This document shows, piece by piece, positions 18,463 to 27,813 of a stretch of DNA of 64,000 nucleotides; position 1 is the stretch's first letter, and every line of letters begins with the position of its first letter. Source of the stretch: Flavobacterium seoulense (GTDB lineage Bacteria > Bacteroidota > Bacteroidia > Flavobacteriales > Flavobacteriaceae); NCBI RefSeq assembly GCF_000695795.1, contig NZ_JNCA01000011.1:157705-221704 (forward strand), read 5' to 3'. The position numbers and the translations under genes are program-made. The notes beneath the pieces are model-generated. The model worked only from the letters and a program-made list of their open reading frames with translations. It was not told the origin of the DNA and ran no database searches.

Positions 18463-18869
18463 AGTTTTGTTTTTTTAATAGAAATATGTTTGTATTTCTA
18501 TTGATGGTGGTAATTAGTTAAATGTACGTTTTTGATAAATATTCTATTGTAATATTTCAAAGAATGATTTGTCAATTTTTTTGTTTTGTAAATTGTTGTA
18601 ACTCATTGTTTTTCTGTCATAAATTTTAGGTTTTGGTTTTTTTTATACTAAACAAATTTAGAAATCAACTATTTACAAGGGTTTTGAAAATATCCAAAAT
18701 ACTATTGAATTTGATTAAAAAGCCGTTTAATTATCTAAAATCTAGTATTAAACTTAATAAAACCAGTGTTTTTTTTCTGATAGCTTTAGATAATAGTTAA
18801 AAGCTGTGTGAATTCTTTATGAGTTGTTTTGAAGTGGGATAATTTACCCGAGAAAATTATATAAGTTTT
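18463..18869. other. Non-coding leader region upstream of susC
   Basis: No convincing gene lies in these 407 bases. The stretch is very AT-rich and contains the susC promoter candidate described separately. If that promoter is used, the susC leader is about 190 nt, long enough to hold post-transcriptional control, but no clear riboswitch structure was recognised. Confidence 0.5.
18653..18678 (-). promoter_or_regulatory. Candidate Bacteroidetes promoter for susC
   Basis: On the minus strand TAAATTTG (18660-18653) matches the TAnnTTTG -7 box of Bacteroidetes sigma-ABfr promoters. A TTG at 18678-18676 stands 15 bases upstream, slightly closer than the usual -33 spacing. Its position upstream of susC and the lack of other candidates support it. 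Confidence 0.5.
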
Positions 18870-20846
18870 CTACAAATTGGTTTTTACTTTAGTTTTTTGA
18901 CCGTCAATGGTTAGTGTCAGGTTAATATTTCCTTTTTCAAAATCGTTTCCTGAATTTTCTTTTATCGAAATTTTGGGTGCTATTGTGCCTTCATAAGGAT
19001 ATAGAATACTAATAAATTGTTGGGTTTGATTATTAGATTTAGGTTTTTCAAACGCAAATGCAGGTCTGTTTAATTCTTTCATGTATTGGTAAGACACCTT
19101 ACTTTCCTCTTCAATTAATTTTATATTGTCGGTATTAAGTGATTGAATCAAGAGATTGTTTCCATCTGCAAATGTAGTGTAGACTCTTTTTTCCTTTTGA
19201 TCAAAAACGGGTTTGCTGTCTTCAATTAATGGAAAATGTACTCCCAATTGTCCGGTAGCGTTGCCAATGGCTTTATCAATGATTAGGAAATATTTTTGAT
19301 TGATAAAGAGCACACTTCGTTGATGATTTAAACCATCGTAACTAGGATTAGTATAAGTAAGAATATCTAAGTCTTTTCCTGTTTGCCATTTATTCAATTT
19401 AGCATCGGTAATAACCATATTTTTGTTATCAAGAGTAAGCGTACTGTGTAACTTGGTTTGACGATACCATTCTCTCATTTGATTAATGGCTGCATCACCA
19501 CTATAAACATAAGCCCCTGCATCTGGAGTAAAATTTCTGCCTTTTACCCAAAGTTCAAATGTACCATTATCAGGTTGAGCATGGAATTTTCCCGGAGGAC
19601 TAGCTTTTAAAAGCATTACAGTAGCTTTTTGATCCCATCCGTTTCTGAAAGTATAAAATCCTGAATTTTTTGAGGCATTTGATAAATAATCAGCTATGTT
19701 ACCTTGTTTGCCATCTGTAGCAAAATATTTGATAAGTTGATTGTCAGGGAATGTTTTTGACCAATTTTGAAAACGTTTTATTCTTACTTGTTTTTCAACA
19801 ATCCAAGAATCTCCGAACATAGGTGTACGGTAGTCCGGAAATGAGCTGTTTGCTGTTGCAACAACCATATTCTCTATTGTTTTAATGTAACTCTCCGGAA
19901 ATTCGCTTGCTAGTCCGCTCAATTTTGCCGATTGATAAGCTCTAAGAAAAATATCGATAGTTGCTACCTGATAAGCTGGAGAAAGTTCCCACTGGATACC
20001 GTCAGCATATACCTGTTTAATAATTTCTCTGTTAAGAACTTCGATGCCACTTTTGCGCCAGTCATCGGCTGATTTTAGTTCAGGAAAAAAAGCACCTGCA
20101 CCCAGTAAATGTTCCGCTTCAAATAGTAAATGGTTGCCTTCAGCACTATAATTTTTAGGTATGTAATCTGCCTGTTGAGCATAACAGTTTAGGAAATCCA
20201 ATAAAAAGTCAGGAGTAAAGTTTGGAGAATTAACAAAAAGATTAAAAGTACCTGGCAAATTTTCCAGTCTGCTGGAAACTTCAAGAGGTCTCCAGGCATA
20301 ACGGTCGTTTTCTTTTGATAAACCTAGAGCATTTTTTTTAGCCCAATCTCTGAATTGAAAAATCCATTCTTTAGCATATTTTTCATCTCCACTACTGCGA
20401 TAGGCCATTCCCATTGGTTGCCACCAGGTTACACGGTGTAATTGCCAACGAACTTCATTGTCCTTAACAGGCCAAAATTCCCAGTTGATATCTTTTCCAT
20501 AATCGTAATAACCATAACCTTTTTGAGGTTGGAATTGGTGTAATAAAGCATTGTCAGCTTTTAATTGATTTGCTTTTCCAATGTCTTTTCCTCTAAAACG
20601 GGCTTCATCACCAGTGTTGAAATCAGGGTGTTTAATGTTTTTGCGATTGCGGTAATAATTTAGTAATTCATTGGCAGCTTCATTATATTTAGCAGCGGTA
20701 AAAAGTGTATTTACTTTTTCCAGTCCGGGGTAGGAAAGATTAATGTTGTTGAAACTGGTCTTAGTAATAGGTTTTTCTTGTGCATTGGATAGGAATACTA
20801 TCAATAGCAGAAAAGAAAATAGGGTTGTTGTTTTTAGATTTTTCAT
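18870..20846 (-). CDS. hepC: PL12 heparin-sulfate lyase (heparinase III)
   Basis: A 658-aa exported protein (signal peptide ending ...VFLSNAQ), almost the length of Pedobacter heparinus heparinase III (659). The three known catalytic residues, Asn240, Tyr294 and His424 of that enzyme, correspond to Asn238 (SAEGNHLLFEA), Tyr292 (ELSPAYQ) and His422 (KFHAQPDNGTFELW), a constant offset of two. The helical toroid occupies the first 380 residues and the Hepar_II_III beta-sandwich the rest. It cleaves low-sulfated regions of heparan sulfate by beta-elimination. It is located between the secreted PL8 gene and susC on the same strand. Confidence 0.93.
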   Translation of the reverse strand: MKNLKTTTLFSFLLLIVFLSNAQEKPITKTSFNNINLSYPGLEKVNTLFTAAKYNEAANELLNYYRNRKNIKHPDFNTGDEARFRGKDIGKANQLKADNALLHQFQPQKGYGYYDYGKDINWEFWPVKDNEVRWQLHRVTWWQPMGMAYRSSGDEKYAKEWIFQFRDWAKKNALGLSKENDRYAWRPLEVSSRLENLPGTFNLFVNSPNFTPDFLLDFLNCYAQQADYIPKNYSAEGNHLLFEAEHLLGAGAFFPELKSADDWRKSGIEVLNREIIKQVYADGIQWELSPAYQVATIDIFLRAYQSAKLSGLASEFPESYIKTIENMVVATANSSFPDYRTPMFGDSWIVEKQVRIKRFQNWSKTFPDNQLIKYFATDGKQGNIADYLSNASKNSGFYTFRNGWDQKATVMLLKASPPGKFHAQPDNGTFELWVKGRNFTPDAGAYVYSGDAAINQMREWYRQTKLHSTLTLDNKNMVITDAKLNKWQTGKDLDILTYTNPSYDGLNHQRSVLFINQKYFLIIDKAIGNATGQLGVHFPLIEDSKPVFDQKEKRVYTTFADGNNLLIQSLNTDNIKLIEEESKVSYQYMKELNRPAFAFEKPKSNNQTQQFISILYPYEGTIAPKISIKENSGNDFEKGNINLTLTIDGQKTKVKTNL

Positions 20847-20895
20847 TTAATTGTAATTATAATAGTTCTATTTCTTTAAATAAAATAAGTAAGTA

Positions 20896-20924
20896 AGAAG
20901 TTGTCCTGATAGAAGACAACTTCT
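20896..20924 (-). terminator. Candidate terminator after the PL8-HYR gene
   Basis: A perfect 10-bp inverted repeat (AGAAGTTGTC at 20896-20905, complement at 20915-20924) with a 9-base loop lies 43 bases beyond the stop of the PL8 gene. The T tract in the minus direction is weak (TACTTACTTATTTTA), so efficiency is uncertain. Confidence 0.6.
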
Positions 20925-20966
20925 CACCGTTTTACTATTGGTTCATTAAGTTAATTAAAAGTCCAA

Positions 20967-23900
20967 TTATTGTTTGATTAACTTAACTGTTTGTTTATTC
21001 TTACCTTGGGTTATTTCAACAAGGTATATTCCTTTTGTCAAATTATTTCCAACTGTTATTGTTTTTCCTGGATTTGCTTCTAAAAATTTAACTCTTCTTC
21101 CTGAAATGTCAAATACACTTACAGAAATAGTTTCTACAGCGTTGCCTGTTACATTTATTTTGAATTCTGTTTCTGATAGAGTTGGAGCAACAGTTACTAT
21201 AAACTCATTGATTTGTTGTTTACCATTTATGATTTTTTGGTTATTCAAAGTGGTTTTGTTTTCGCAGCTGCCTAGCGAGCACCCATGAGCAATATGACTT
21301 GAAACAGCGTTTTTAGAAATACAAAGACTATTAGTATTGTGACATATTTTTACTTTTCCATTACCACATTGAACATCGATTACTGTGATTTGTTTTGTTG
21401 TAGTGAATGAACATCCCATAGCATCGGTAATTGTTACCGAATAATTGTGTATTCCTGGCGTTGATGGATTCACAATAGTGCTACTAGTTGTGGCACCATT
21501 GCTCCAAGAATAGTTATAAGGAGGTGTTCCGTTTGTAGCCGTTGCACTCAGTGTAACAGAAGAAGGACCATAGCCTAAATAAATGGTATTAACATTACCT
21601 CCGGGATTTACGGCATAAACATCCGGAATATTTGCAGAGATTAGACTGTTAATTGTTACGGCTGTTGTACCTGTACTAGTATTTCCAGTAGTATCAATGA
21701 CTGTCCATTCTATCGTTGAGGTACCCACATTGAAACTACCACTGGCATCCAATCCATTTCCGCTTCTTGTTGTAGCTCCTGTAATTTGATAAGTGCTATT
21801 TTCAATAGTGCAATTATCGGTTGCTATTGCTGCTGGAATATTATAATTACCACTTGGGTCGTTGCAAAATGAAACACTAGTAGTGGAGTTTACTGTTGGA
21901 GCTTCTATATCAGTAACAGTAACAATTTGTGTAGTTGTAACTATATTATTACTGTCATCAGTAGCCGTCCATGTTACTGTTGTATTACCAGGAGGAAACA
22001 AAGAAGGGGCGTCGTTAGTAATACTTGTTACAGTGCAATTATCAGTAACAGTTGGCGGTGTTAATGACACAACAGCACCACACTGATTTGGATCATTATT
22101 TACCGTTATTGTAGTTGGTACCGCCAAAACAGGTTTTTCTGTATCAATAACTGTTATGGTAAAGGAACTAGTAGTACTGATGCAATCATTAATTGCTGTC
22201 CAAGTAACCGTTGTTACTCCTTTATTTAATATTTGGTTCGCTAGTGATCCATTGCCAGTTGCTACAGTAGCTCCACTTAAGGTATAACTAAGTGATGAGG
22301 TTCCGCAATTGCCAGTAGCGTTTACATCAAACTCATTCGCTTGAACAGTATAAGTACAAACACCAGGATTAGTATTAATTGTAGTATCATTTTTTTTATT
22401 GTTGATATTAACTAATGCTTTTACTAATTCGGTTTCTACTGTTAACCCATTTTCTGTACTAAAGGAAATGTAGGTATTATCACCACTAATAGTAGCAGTT
22501 ACATTGTTTGCAGGAGATGATAAAAGCCATTTACCATCAAGAGTTACTGTTACAACATCTATAGGTGAAACCCTGTGATAAATAGATGGGTCGTTAGTAA
22601 TTGTTCTATAGTTGTAGTTTTCTTCGGGAGCTAATAGCCCAAGAGGATTGGTAAGGCTAATTTTCAGTTTGCTCCCTGCTTCGGTTTGCTGGGTCATCAC
22701 TACGGCAGGTTTATCTACACTTTTAACTACATCAAAGCTGAATGTACTTGCAGGATTGAAGATTGAATAAGCATAAACACTATCAGGTACATGTTTTGCC
22801 ACATGCGCCAAGCTATTTTGTTGTAACACATTAAAATAATTAGAAAAATTGTTAGCTAATTCACTTGTGCCTGTTTGTCCGCCCTGTATTACCACTGCAT
22901 AGCGATATGAAGATGAAGCTGGTGCTGTCCCGTGGTTAATATAAGCGGTGGCAAAATTGCCTGTTCCGGGTATTAAACCAGTGCTGTTTTGTGAAGTTTG
23001 CTCGGCTCTTTGAATCGTAATGATGTTATTGTTTGATGAAGTTGTTGCCTCTACAACATATCCGTTACCTACTGCGTCCGTGGTCCATACAGCACCTCCT
23101 GTTTGTGTAAAGTTGTAAGCGGTACCAGTTACAGCATTTCCATTTACATAGGTAGGGGTAGTAGTCGTTGGTAAGGCTGTTTGAAACAAAGTGGTGTGAA
23201 TAGGATTAGTTCCGTTTACATCTTTGATGTTGGAACCCAAACAAAGAATTTTATCTCCGAAAAAGAAATTAGTTTTTAGAGCCACCATGTTGGTAGTTGC
23301 GTTTGCATCTTTATAATCCATAGAAAACACACCATTGTCGCCCAGTGAAGCATGCGCCAGGAATTGTCTGCCACTATACAATCTCATTTTGGTAGGAAGC
23401 GAAGTTAAAGGAAGATAAGCAACTGTAGTTCCCGCAAGGTGAGACCAATCCCAACCCGTTTCAGTAAGTCCGTTAGCTAATCGATTTACGGGATTTCCTT
23501 GTGTCAATATTTCCATGGCACCTGCAGAAAAATAGCGACCATAAATATTTTCGTTGTCACCATTTTCAAAGTGCCAAATATGTTTACTGGTTCCTTTTGT
23601 ACTAACTTGCCAACCATTGTGTTTATGTATATTAAGTCCTGCATAAGGAAATGTAAAATGTCCTTGTTGCAGTTTCACGGCAGGAGTAATGTTGGCATTT
23701 AAGATTTGTGTCATGTCCTGCATACCGCCAAGGGTATTCACTAAGTTGATACTAACAGTATTAGCTCTTTGTAATGAAGTGTTGGCAGATGGTAAGAGGT
23801 TCCATAGCCGCATGAACTCTTGTCCTGCATCATTATTGCTAATTGGATCAGCTTGGTAAAGATAGGCCAGTGCGGGTCTAAGATCGTTAAAGGCATCTGT

Positions 23901-25673
23901 ATTACCAGGAAACCTTCCGGCTAGAGCAGTAGGCATTTCAAAGTCATTACAAAATTTACGGTAAGCCATCACAGCATTTTTCAGGTTGCTTTGAGCTGTT
24001 GTATTGAGTTCAAAATCAGTGTTTTTGAGTATCAAGTTGAGAATAGAGGCTTGATGAAGTGCATCTATCCCATAGGAATTAGAATAAGCACCCTGATGAT
24101 GAAAAGTTATGAAATCAGGCTTGATGAATTCAGCCCAACCATTACTTATTTGTAGGGCATTGTCAATAAAACGTTTTAAAAAATCCATATTATCAGCCCT
24201 AGTGTTATTGTTTTCATCCTGAGCAAGCACATAGCATAATCGTTGCTGGATAGATGATCGTACTACATCGGCATTATAACCAGGATAAGTAAAATTAAAA
24301 TAAGGATATTCAGGAGAGATAAAGAAAGTAAGTCCGTTTAATGCTCCTAAATGATTAGCAAATTCGCCTGCAGCTACCAGTTCTTCTTTCATCAGAAAAA
24401 TAGAAGTAGCATAAGCCGAAGAACGCAATGCAATACCATTGGCACTAGTGGCTACCATCTCGCTGGAGGAATGTTCTTCGTAAGCAAAATCAGCATTAGG
24501 ATTTACACCTTTTGCTTTCAGGTAGTTGAAGATTTTAAGAATATTCTCTTTTACAGCAGGGCTATGATAGTTGGGATTCGGATTCGAAGATGGTCCTTTT
24601 ATTTGGTATAAAAAAACCAGTCTGATCAATTTTTGTTCTACTAATGTTGCATAAGCATTTTGATTAGCAGTAATATTGAAATCCCAAATAGGACCAGGAT
24701 TTATAAAATCATAAGAAGATAAATCCATTGCTCCGAGTCCCGAAGAAAGAAAACGATTATAGCGTTCTATAATCTGGCTTTTTGAGTAATCAACATTTTC
24801 GCCGGTGAGCCAGTCACGGTACTTAGTACTAAGATTGTTTATGGCTGATTGATTTGTAGTGTTTTGCGCTAAAAAATTACTATAAGTAATATCGTCCAGA
24901 TACACGACTGGCGCAGATGTGCCAACACCAATATTAAGTAAATTCATCCCATTAATAACAGTTCCTTGTGGTAATGTTCCATTAGGGTCGGCATTGGTTA
25001 GAATTTTGGTATTGTCTAACCAAATGTCAAAAGTACCTGCTGCTAAGTTGTACACAACACTATTATTTGTATAAGAGGTATTGATTGTACCATTGTTCAT
25101 AAAAAACTTCAGCGTGTAAGCCTGATTTTTATTAATTGTTGTTTGGGATAGTCCTGTGGTTGTATAGTTAGGACTTGTACCCGATGAAAGCCAGTCTAAA
25201 TTCACAGCTGATGACGTAGGAGTTAACCTTAGTGCGGCAAAGGTTTGACTTACGTTGATTCCGTTGCCACTTGTAAAATTACTGCCATTACCAAAGTATA
25301 ATAAGAATCTACCATTGGTTCCTGAACTAATGTTTATTTTACATTCAAAAGTAGCTGTTGTAGTTCCGGTAAAAGGAGCCAGACCAAATTTGGCTCCTGT
25401 TGTGGTTGTGCCGCCTGTCATTTTAAGTTCGGCTCCAGTGCCAGCTGCTACTCCGGCAGTTGTTAGTTCAATTGCTCCTTCCGTTGCTGATGAAGCTCTT
25501 ACACCTGCATTTCCGCCACCGGACATGGCTGCGGGCAAATAAGTGGAACTATAAGTAGTGGATGTGTAAGGAGCTATAGCTGCGTTGCCAAAGTCGTACA
25601 TCCAACTGGAATTTTGTGCTTTTGCTTCTAACAAAGCGAATACACAGTACAAAACAAGTAAATGTTTTTTCAT
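20967..25673 (-). CDS. Secreted PL8-type lyase with HYR/PKD modules and T9SS sorting domain
   Basis: A 1568-aa protein exported by a signal peptide (ending ...LLEAKAQ). Order of parts: an N-terminal LamG-like sandwich (about 20-270); an alpha-toroid lyase domain with the motif TFHHQGAYSNSYG (His525/526, Tyr530/534) and LAGRFPGN (Arg587), parallel to His501/Tyr508/Arg560 of chondroitinase ABC; the PL8 beta-sandwich domains (HFENGDNENIYGRYFS onward); then two to three HYR-type Ig modules (DTEKPVLAVP, DIEAPTVNS); a PKD-like module (YNYSWSNGATTSS); a Cys-rich linker; and a type IX secretion C-terminal domain (SVFDISGRRV ... GIYLVEITQGKNKQTVKLIKQ). It is therefore predicted to be released or anchored at the cell surface, where it would begin depolymerising hyaluronan or chondroitin. 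It is far longer than ordinary PL8 lyases because of the appended modules. Confidence 0.9.
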   Translation of the reverse strand: MKKHLLVLYCVFALLEAKAQNSSWMYDFGNAAIAPYTSTTYSSTYLPAAMSGGGNAGVRASSATEGAIELTTAGVAAGTGAELKMTGGTTTTGAKFGLAPFTGTTTATFECKINISSGTNGRFLLYFGNGSNFTSGNGINVSQTFAALRLTPTSSAVNLDWLSSGTSPNYTTTGLSQTTINKNQAYTLKFFMNNGTINTSYTNNSVVYNLAAGTFDIWLDNTKILTNADPNGTLPQGTVINGMNLLNIGVGTSAPVVYLDDITYSNFLAQNTTNQSAINNLSTKYRDWLTGENVDYSKSQIIERYNRFLSSGLGAMDLSSYDFINPGPIWDFNITANQNAYATLVEQKLIRLVFLYQIKGPSSNPNPNYHSPAVKENILKIFNYLKAKGVNPNADFAYEEHSSSEMVATSANGIALRSSAYATSIFLMKEELVAAGEFANHLGALNGLTFFISPEYPYFNFTYPGYNADVVRSSIQQRLCYVLAQDENNNTRADNMDFLKRFIDNALQISNGWAEFIKPDFITFHHQGAYSNSYGIDALHQASILNLILKNTDFELNTTAQSNLKNAVMAYRKFCNDFEMPTALAGRFPGNTDAFNDLRPALAYLYQADPISNNDAGQEFMRLWNLLPSANTSLQRANTVSINLVNTLGGMQDMTQILNANITPAVKLQQGHFTFPYAGLNIHKHNGWQVSTKGTSKHIWHFENGDNENIYGRYFSAGAMEILTQGNPVNRLANGLTETGWDWSHLAGTTVAYLPLTSLPTKMRLYSGRQFLAHASLGDNGVFSMDYKDANATTNMVALKTNFFFGDKILCLGSNIKDVNGTNPIHTTLFQTALPTTTTPTYVNGNAVTGTAYNFTQTGGAVWTTDAVGNGYVVEATTSSNNNIITIQRAEQTSQNSTGLIPGTGNFATAYINHGTAPASSSYRYAVVIQGGQTGTSELANNFSNYFNVLQQNSLAHVAKHVPDSVYAYSIFNPASTFSFDVVKSVDKPAVVMTQQTEAGSKLKISLTNPLGLLAPEENYNYRTITNDPSIYHRVSPIDVVTVTLDGKWLLSSPANNVTATISGDNTYISFSTENGLTVETELVKALVNINNKKNDTTINTNPGVCTYTVQANEFDVNATGNCGTSSLSYTLSGATVATGNGSLANQILNKGVTTVTWTAINDCISTTSSFTITVIDTEKPVLAVPTTITVNNDPNQCGAVVSLTPPTVTDNCTVTSITNDAPSLFPPGNTTVTWTATDDSNNIVTTTQIVTVTDIEAPTVNSTTSVSFCNDPSGNYNIPAAIATDNCTIENSTYQITGATTRSGNGLDASGSFNVGTSTIEWTVIDTTGNTSTGTTAVTINSLISANIPDVYAVNPGGNVNTIYLGYGPSSVTLSATATNGTPPYNYSWSNGATTSSTIVNPSTPGIHNYSVTITDAMGCSFTTTKQITVIDVQCGNGKVKICHNTNSLCISKNAVSSHIAHGCSLGSCENKTTLNNQKIINGKQQINEFIVTVAPTLSETEFKINVTGNAVETISVSVFDISGRRVKFLEANPGKTITVGNNLTKGIYLVEITQGKNKQTVKLIKQ

Positions 25674-25891
25674 AATTGGTTGGTTTTAGGATTAATAAAA
25701 AAAAGGGTAATTCTGAGTAATTAGTCCGTTATTATCCTGAACATATTTTTATAATCAAAAATGCTTTTCTTTAAATGATGGTTAATCATTTATCAAAATC
25801 AGGATATTTATTGTTTAGGTTGAGTTATTAGATTATCTTTTTTGTATCATTCATTAAAAGGTTAAGCTTTTTTAGTTTTTGGAGGATTTTA

Positions 25892-25935
25892 CAACTCTTT
25901 TGTTATAATGTTAGGAATTGAGTTCAAAAGAGTTG
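25892..25935 (-). terminator. Inverted repeat after the GH88 gene, possible terminator
   Basis: CAACTCTTTTG at 25892-25902 is complementary to CAAAAGAGTTG at 25925-25935, giving an 11-bp stem with a 22-base loop just past the GH88 stop codon. The long loop and lack of a strong T tract make it a weak terminator call; it might instead be an operator for the downstream PL8 gene. Confidence 0.4.
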
Positions 25936-25945
25936 CTAATCATCT

Positions 25946-27172
25946 TTAATTTACGGAGTAATCATTTTTAACAGCATCAATTTTTTTAATTGCGGCATAT
26001 CTATTTAATGCTTCTAGATAATAATAGTCAGCATAATCTAATGGAGTATCGATTTCAGAATTGTATAGAAATGCGCCCACACTATGTTTTAAAAGGAAAT
26101 AACTATTTTCACCTGGTTTAGCCAAATAAGAATCTGATGATAAGGATTTTAATATGTCTTCGGCATAATCAGCATATTTTTTTCCGTCTTTTACCTGTGT
26201 ACTCAAATCCAATAAGGCAGAAGCGATAACTGCAGCAGCCGAAGCATCTCTTGGTGCACGCTCTTCAGTATCCATTGCATTGTGTACATCAAAATCCCAA
26301 ACAGGCACTTTATCTTTTGGCATTCGAGGATGATTCATTATAAAAGAAGCAATATGTTCTGCCTGTTGTAAAAACTTAGGATTTTTAGTGTTTTTATAGC
26401 ATAAGGTATATCCATATAAACCCCATCCTTGTCCACGAGCCCAAGAGGATTCATCAGTTAATCCCTGATGAGTAGCTTTGCGTAATACTTTGCCAGTTTT
26501 TGGATCATAATCAACTACATGGTACGAACTGTAGTTTTTTCTAAAATGATTTTTCATTGTGGTTAACGCGTGAGTATCGGCAACTTTTGAATAATCAGGT
26601 TTATTGAATTCTTGAGCTGCCCAATATAAATACTCCAGATTCATCATGTTATCTATAATAACTGGATAATGCCACCATGAAAAATCCCATGAACGAATTA
26701 CACCTATTTTAGGATCAAATCGGGCAGCAAGATTGGCAGCACCATCGCTTAATGCAGGAAGATAGATTTTATCATTTGTAATTCTATAAGCATTACCATA
26801 AGAGCAATATAGCATAAAGCCAAGGTCATGAGTGTTTTTTATATAGCGGATAGAATCCAGTGCGAGAGTGAATTTCTTAGCTTCTTCGGCTAGTTTTTTG
26901 TCGCCGGTAAGTTCGTATCCATACCAAAGACTTCCAGGGAAAAAACCGGTAGTCCAATCAGTCAAGCCTGCTAAACGAACTGTTCCATCCGGATTTACCG
27001 AACGTGGATTTTTTCCAGGCTTGTAAGTTTGAGTAGCATTGTTTAATTGGTAACTAATGACTTCGGAAGCTTTTTTAAACCACTTAACAGATTCTTTGTT
27101 TTGATTGGATTGAGCATATGAGCTAAGGGTCATAGTGATGATAGCTAAAAATAAGCTAAGTCTTTTTTTCAT
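25946..27172 (-). CDS. ugl: GH88 unsaturated glucuronyl hydrolase
   Basis: A 408-aa exported protein (signal peptide ending ...LSSYAQ). It has the (alpha/alpha)6 barrel pattern of unsaturated glucuronyl hydrolases: LTDWTTGFFPGSLWYGYELT, HDLGFMLYCSYGNAYR with Asp116, and VIIDNMMNLEYLYWAA with Asp174. These match the two catalytic aspartates (Asp88 and Asp149 in the Bacillus enzyme). SSWARGQGWGLYGY is also typical. It hydrates and removes the 4,5-unsaturated uronate that PL8, PL12 and PL13 lyases leave on their products, which ties all lyases of this locus together. It is the most upstream gene of the leftward PUL. Confidence 0.93.
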   Translation of the reverse strand: MKKRLSLFLAIITMTLSSYAQSNQNKESVKWFKKASEVISYQLNNATQTYKPGKNPRSVNPDGTVRLAGLTDWTTGFFPGSLWYGYELTGDKKLAEEAKKFTLALDSIRYIKNTHDLGFMLYCSYGNAYRITNDKIYLPALSDGAANLAARFDPKIGVIRSWDFSWWHYPVIIDNMMNLEYLYWAAQEFNKPDYSKVADTHALTTMKNHFRKNYSSYHVVDYDPKTGKVLRKATHQGLTDESSWARGQGWGLYGYTLCYKNTKNPKFLQQAEHIASFIMNHPRMPKDKVPVWDFDVHNAMDTEERAPRDASAAAVIASALLDLSTQVKDGKKYADYAEDILKSLSSDSYLAKPGENSYFLLKHSVGAFLYNSEIDTPLDYADYYYLEALNRYAAIKKIDAVKNDYSVN

Positions 27173-27813
27173 AGTCTTGATCTTTTACGTTATAGATGTT
27201 TGTCTTCAATGTTTTGATAAAGCGAAGTTATATCTGAGTTAGAAAACACTATTTCAAATTCTATTATAAAACTTTCAAAATTGGTTAACTATGTGTAAAA
27301 GAAGATTGATTTTATTGGTTTTAATTTTATTAGCTCAAAGCCGTTTAGGTTTTGGAAACTAAGCTTTAGAAAGTAAACTTTTGGAATTTTGGATAAGTAA
27401 TGAGGAAACAGAATAGTATTATAAAAAGATTTTTATGATACTATAATTAGAAAATAATTTTTCTTTTTTTAATGTAGTATGGAGAGAATATCCTGTTGCC
27501 CTATTGCGTTCTAAAACAAAGTGAGATTTCAGTAATCTATAATAAGACAAGAAAGATTTTAATTAAAATTCCTAGGTGATAAACCTAATAAATTAAAACC
27601 CCGAGAACAGTAAAATGTTATCGGAGTTTTTGTGTATAAAATTTAATTTAGCAACTAAATTATTTTAAACTTATTGGTAATAAGTAGTAAAATTAGTCTT
27701 AACGATGCCTAATTCGAACCAGGTACTAGAAGGTTTGAAATTAGATGATTGTCTTGAAATATAAAATCAACGATTGAAAGAAATATTTTTTCAAATTTAT
27801 ATTTTTTCTGTTC
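27173..27813. other. Long intergenic region between the PUL and the old yellow enzyme operon
   Basis: No gene could be supported in these 641 bases. They hold the upstream region of the GH88 gene, where no clear TAnnTTTG box was found, a terminator-like hairpin near 27596-27631 described separately, and a short T-arm-like sequence that does not extend to a tRNA. Confidence 0.5.
27596..27631. terminator. Imperfect hairpin, probable terminator of the old yellow enzyme operon
   Basis: AAAACCCCGAGAACA pairs imperfectly with TGTTATCGGAGTTTT across a short loop, giving a stem of about 15 bp with mismatches. T runs occur on both outer sides, so it could work in either direction. It lies about 180 bases beyond the stop of the minus-strand gene ending at 27814. 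Confidence 0.5.

Noticed and set aside
27700..27740. A sequence resembling a tRNA T-arm (GGTTCGAATTAGG on the minus strand)
   Set aside because: No matching acceptor stem, D-arm or anticodon arm could be found around it, so no tRNA gene is supported.
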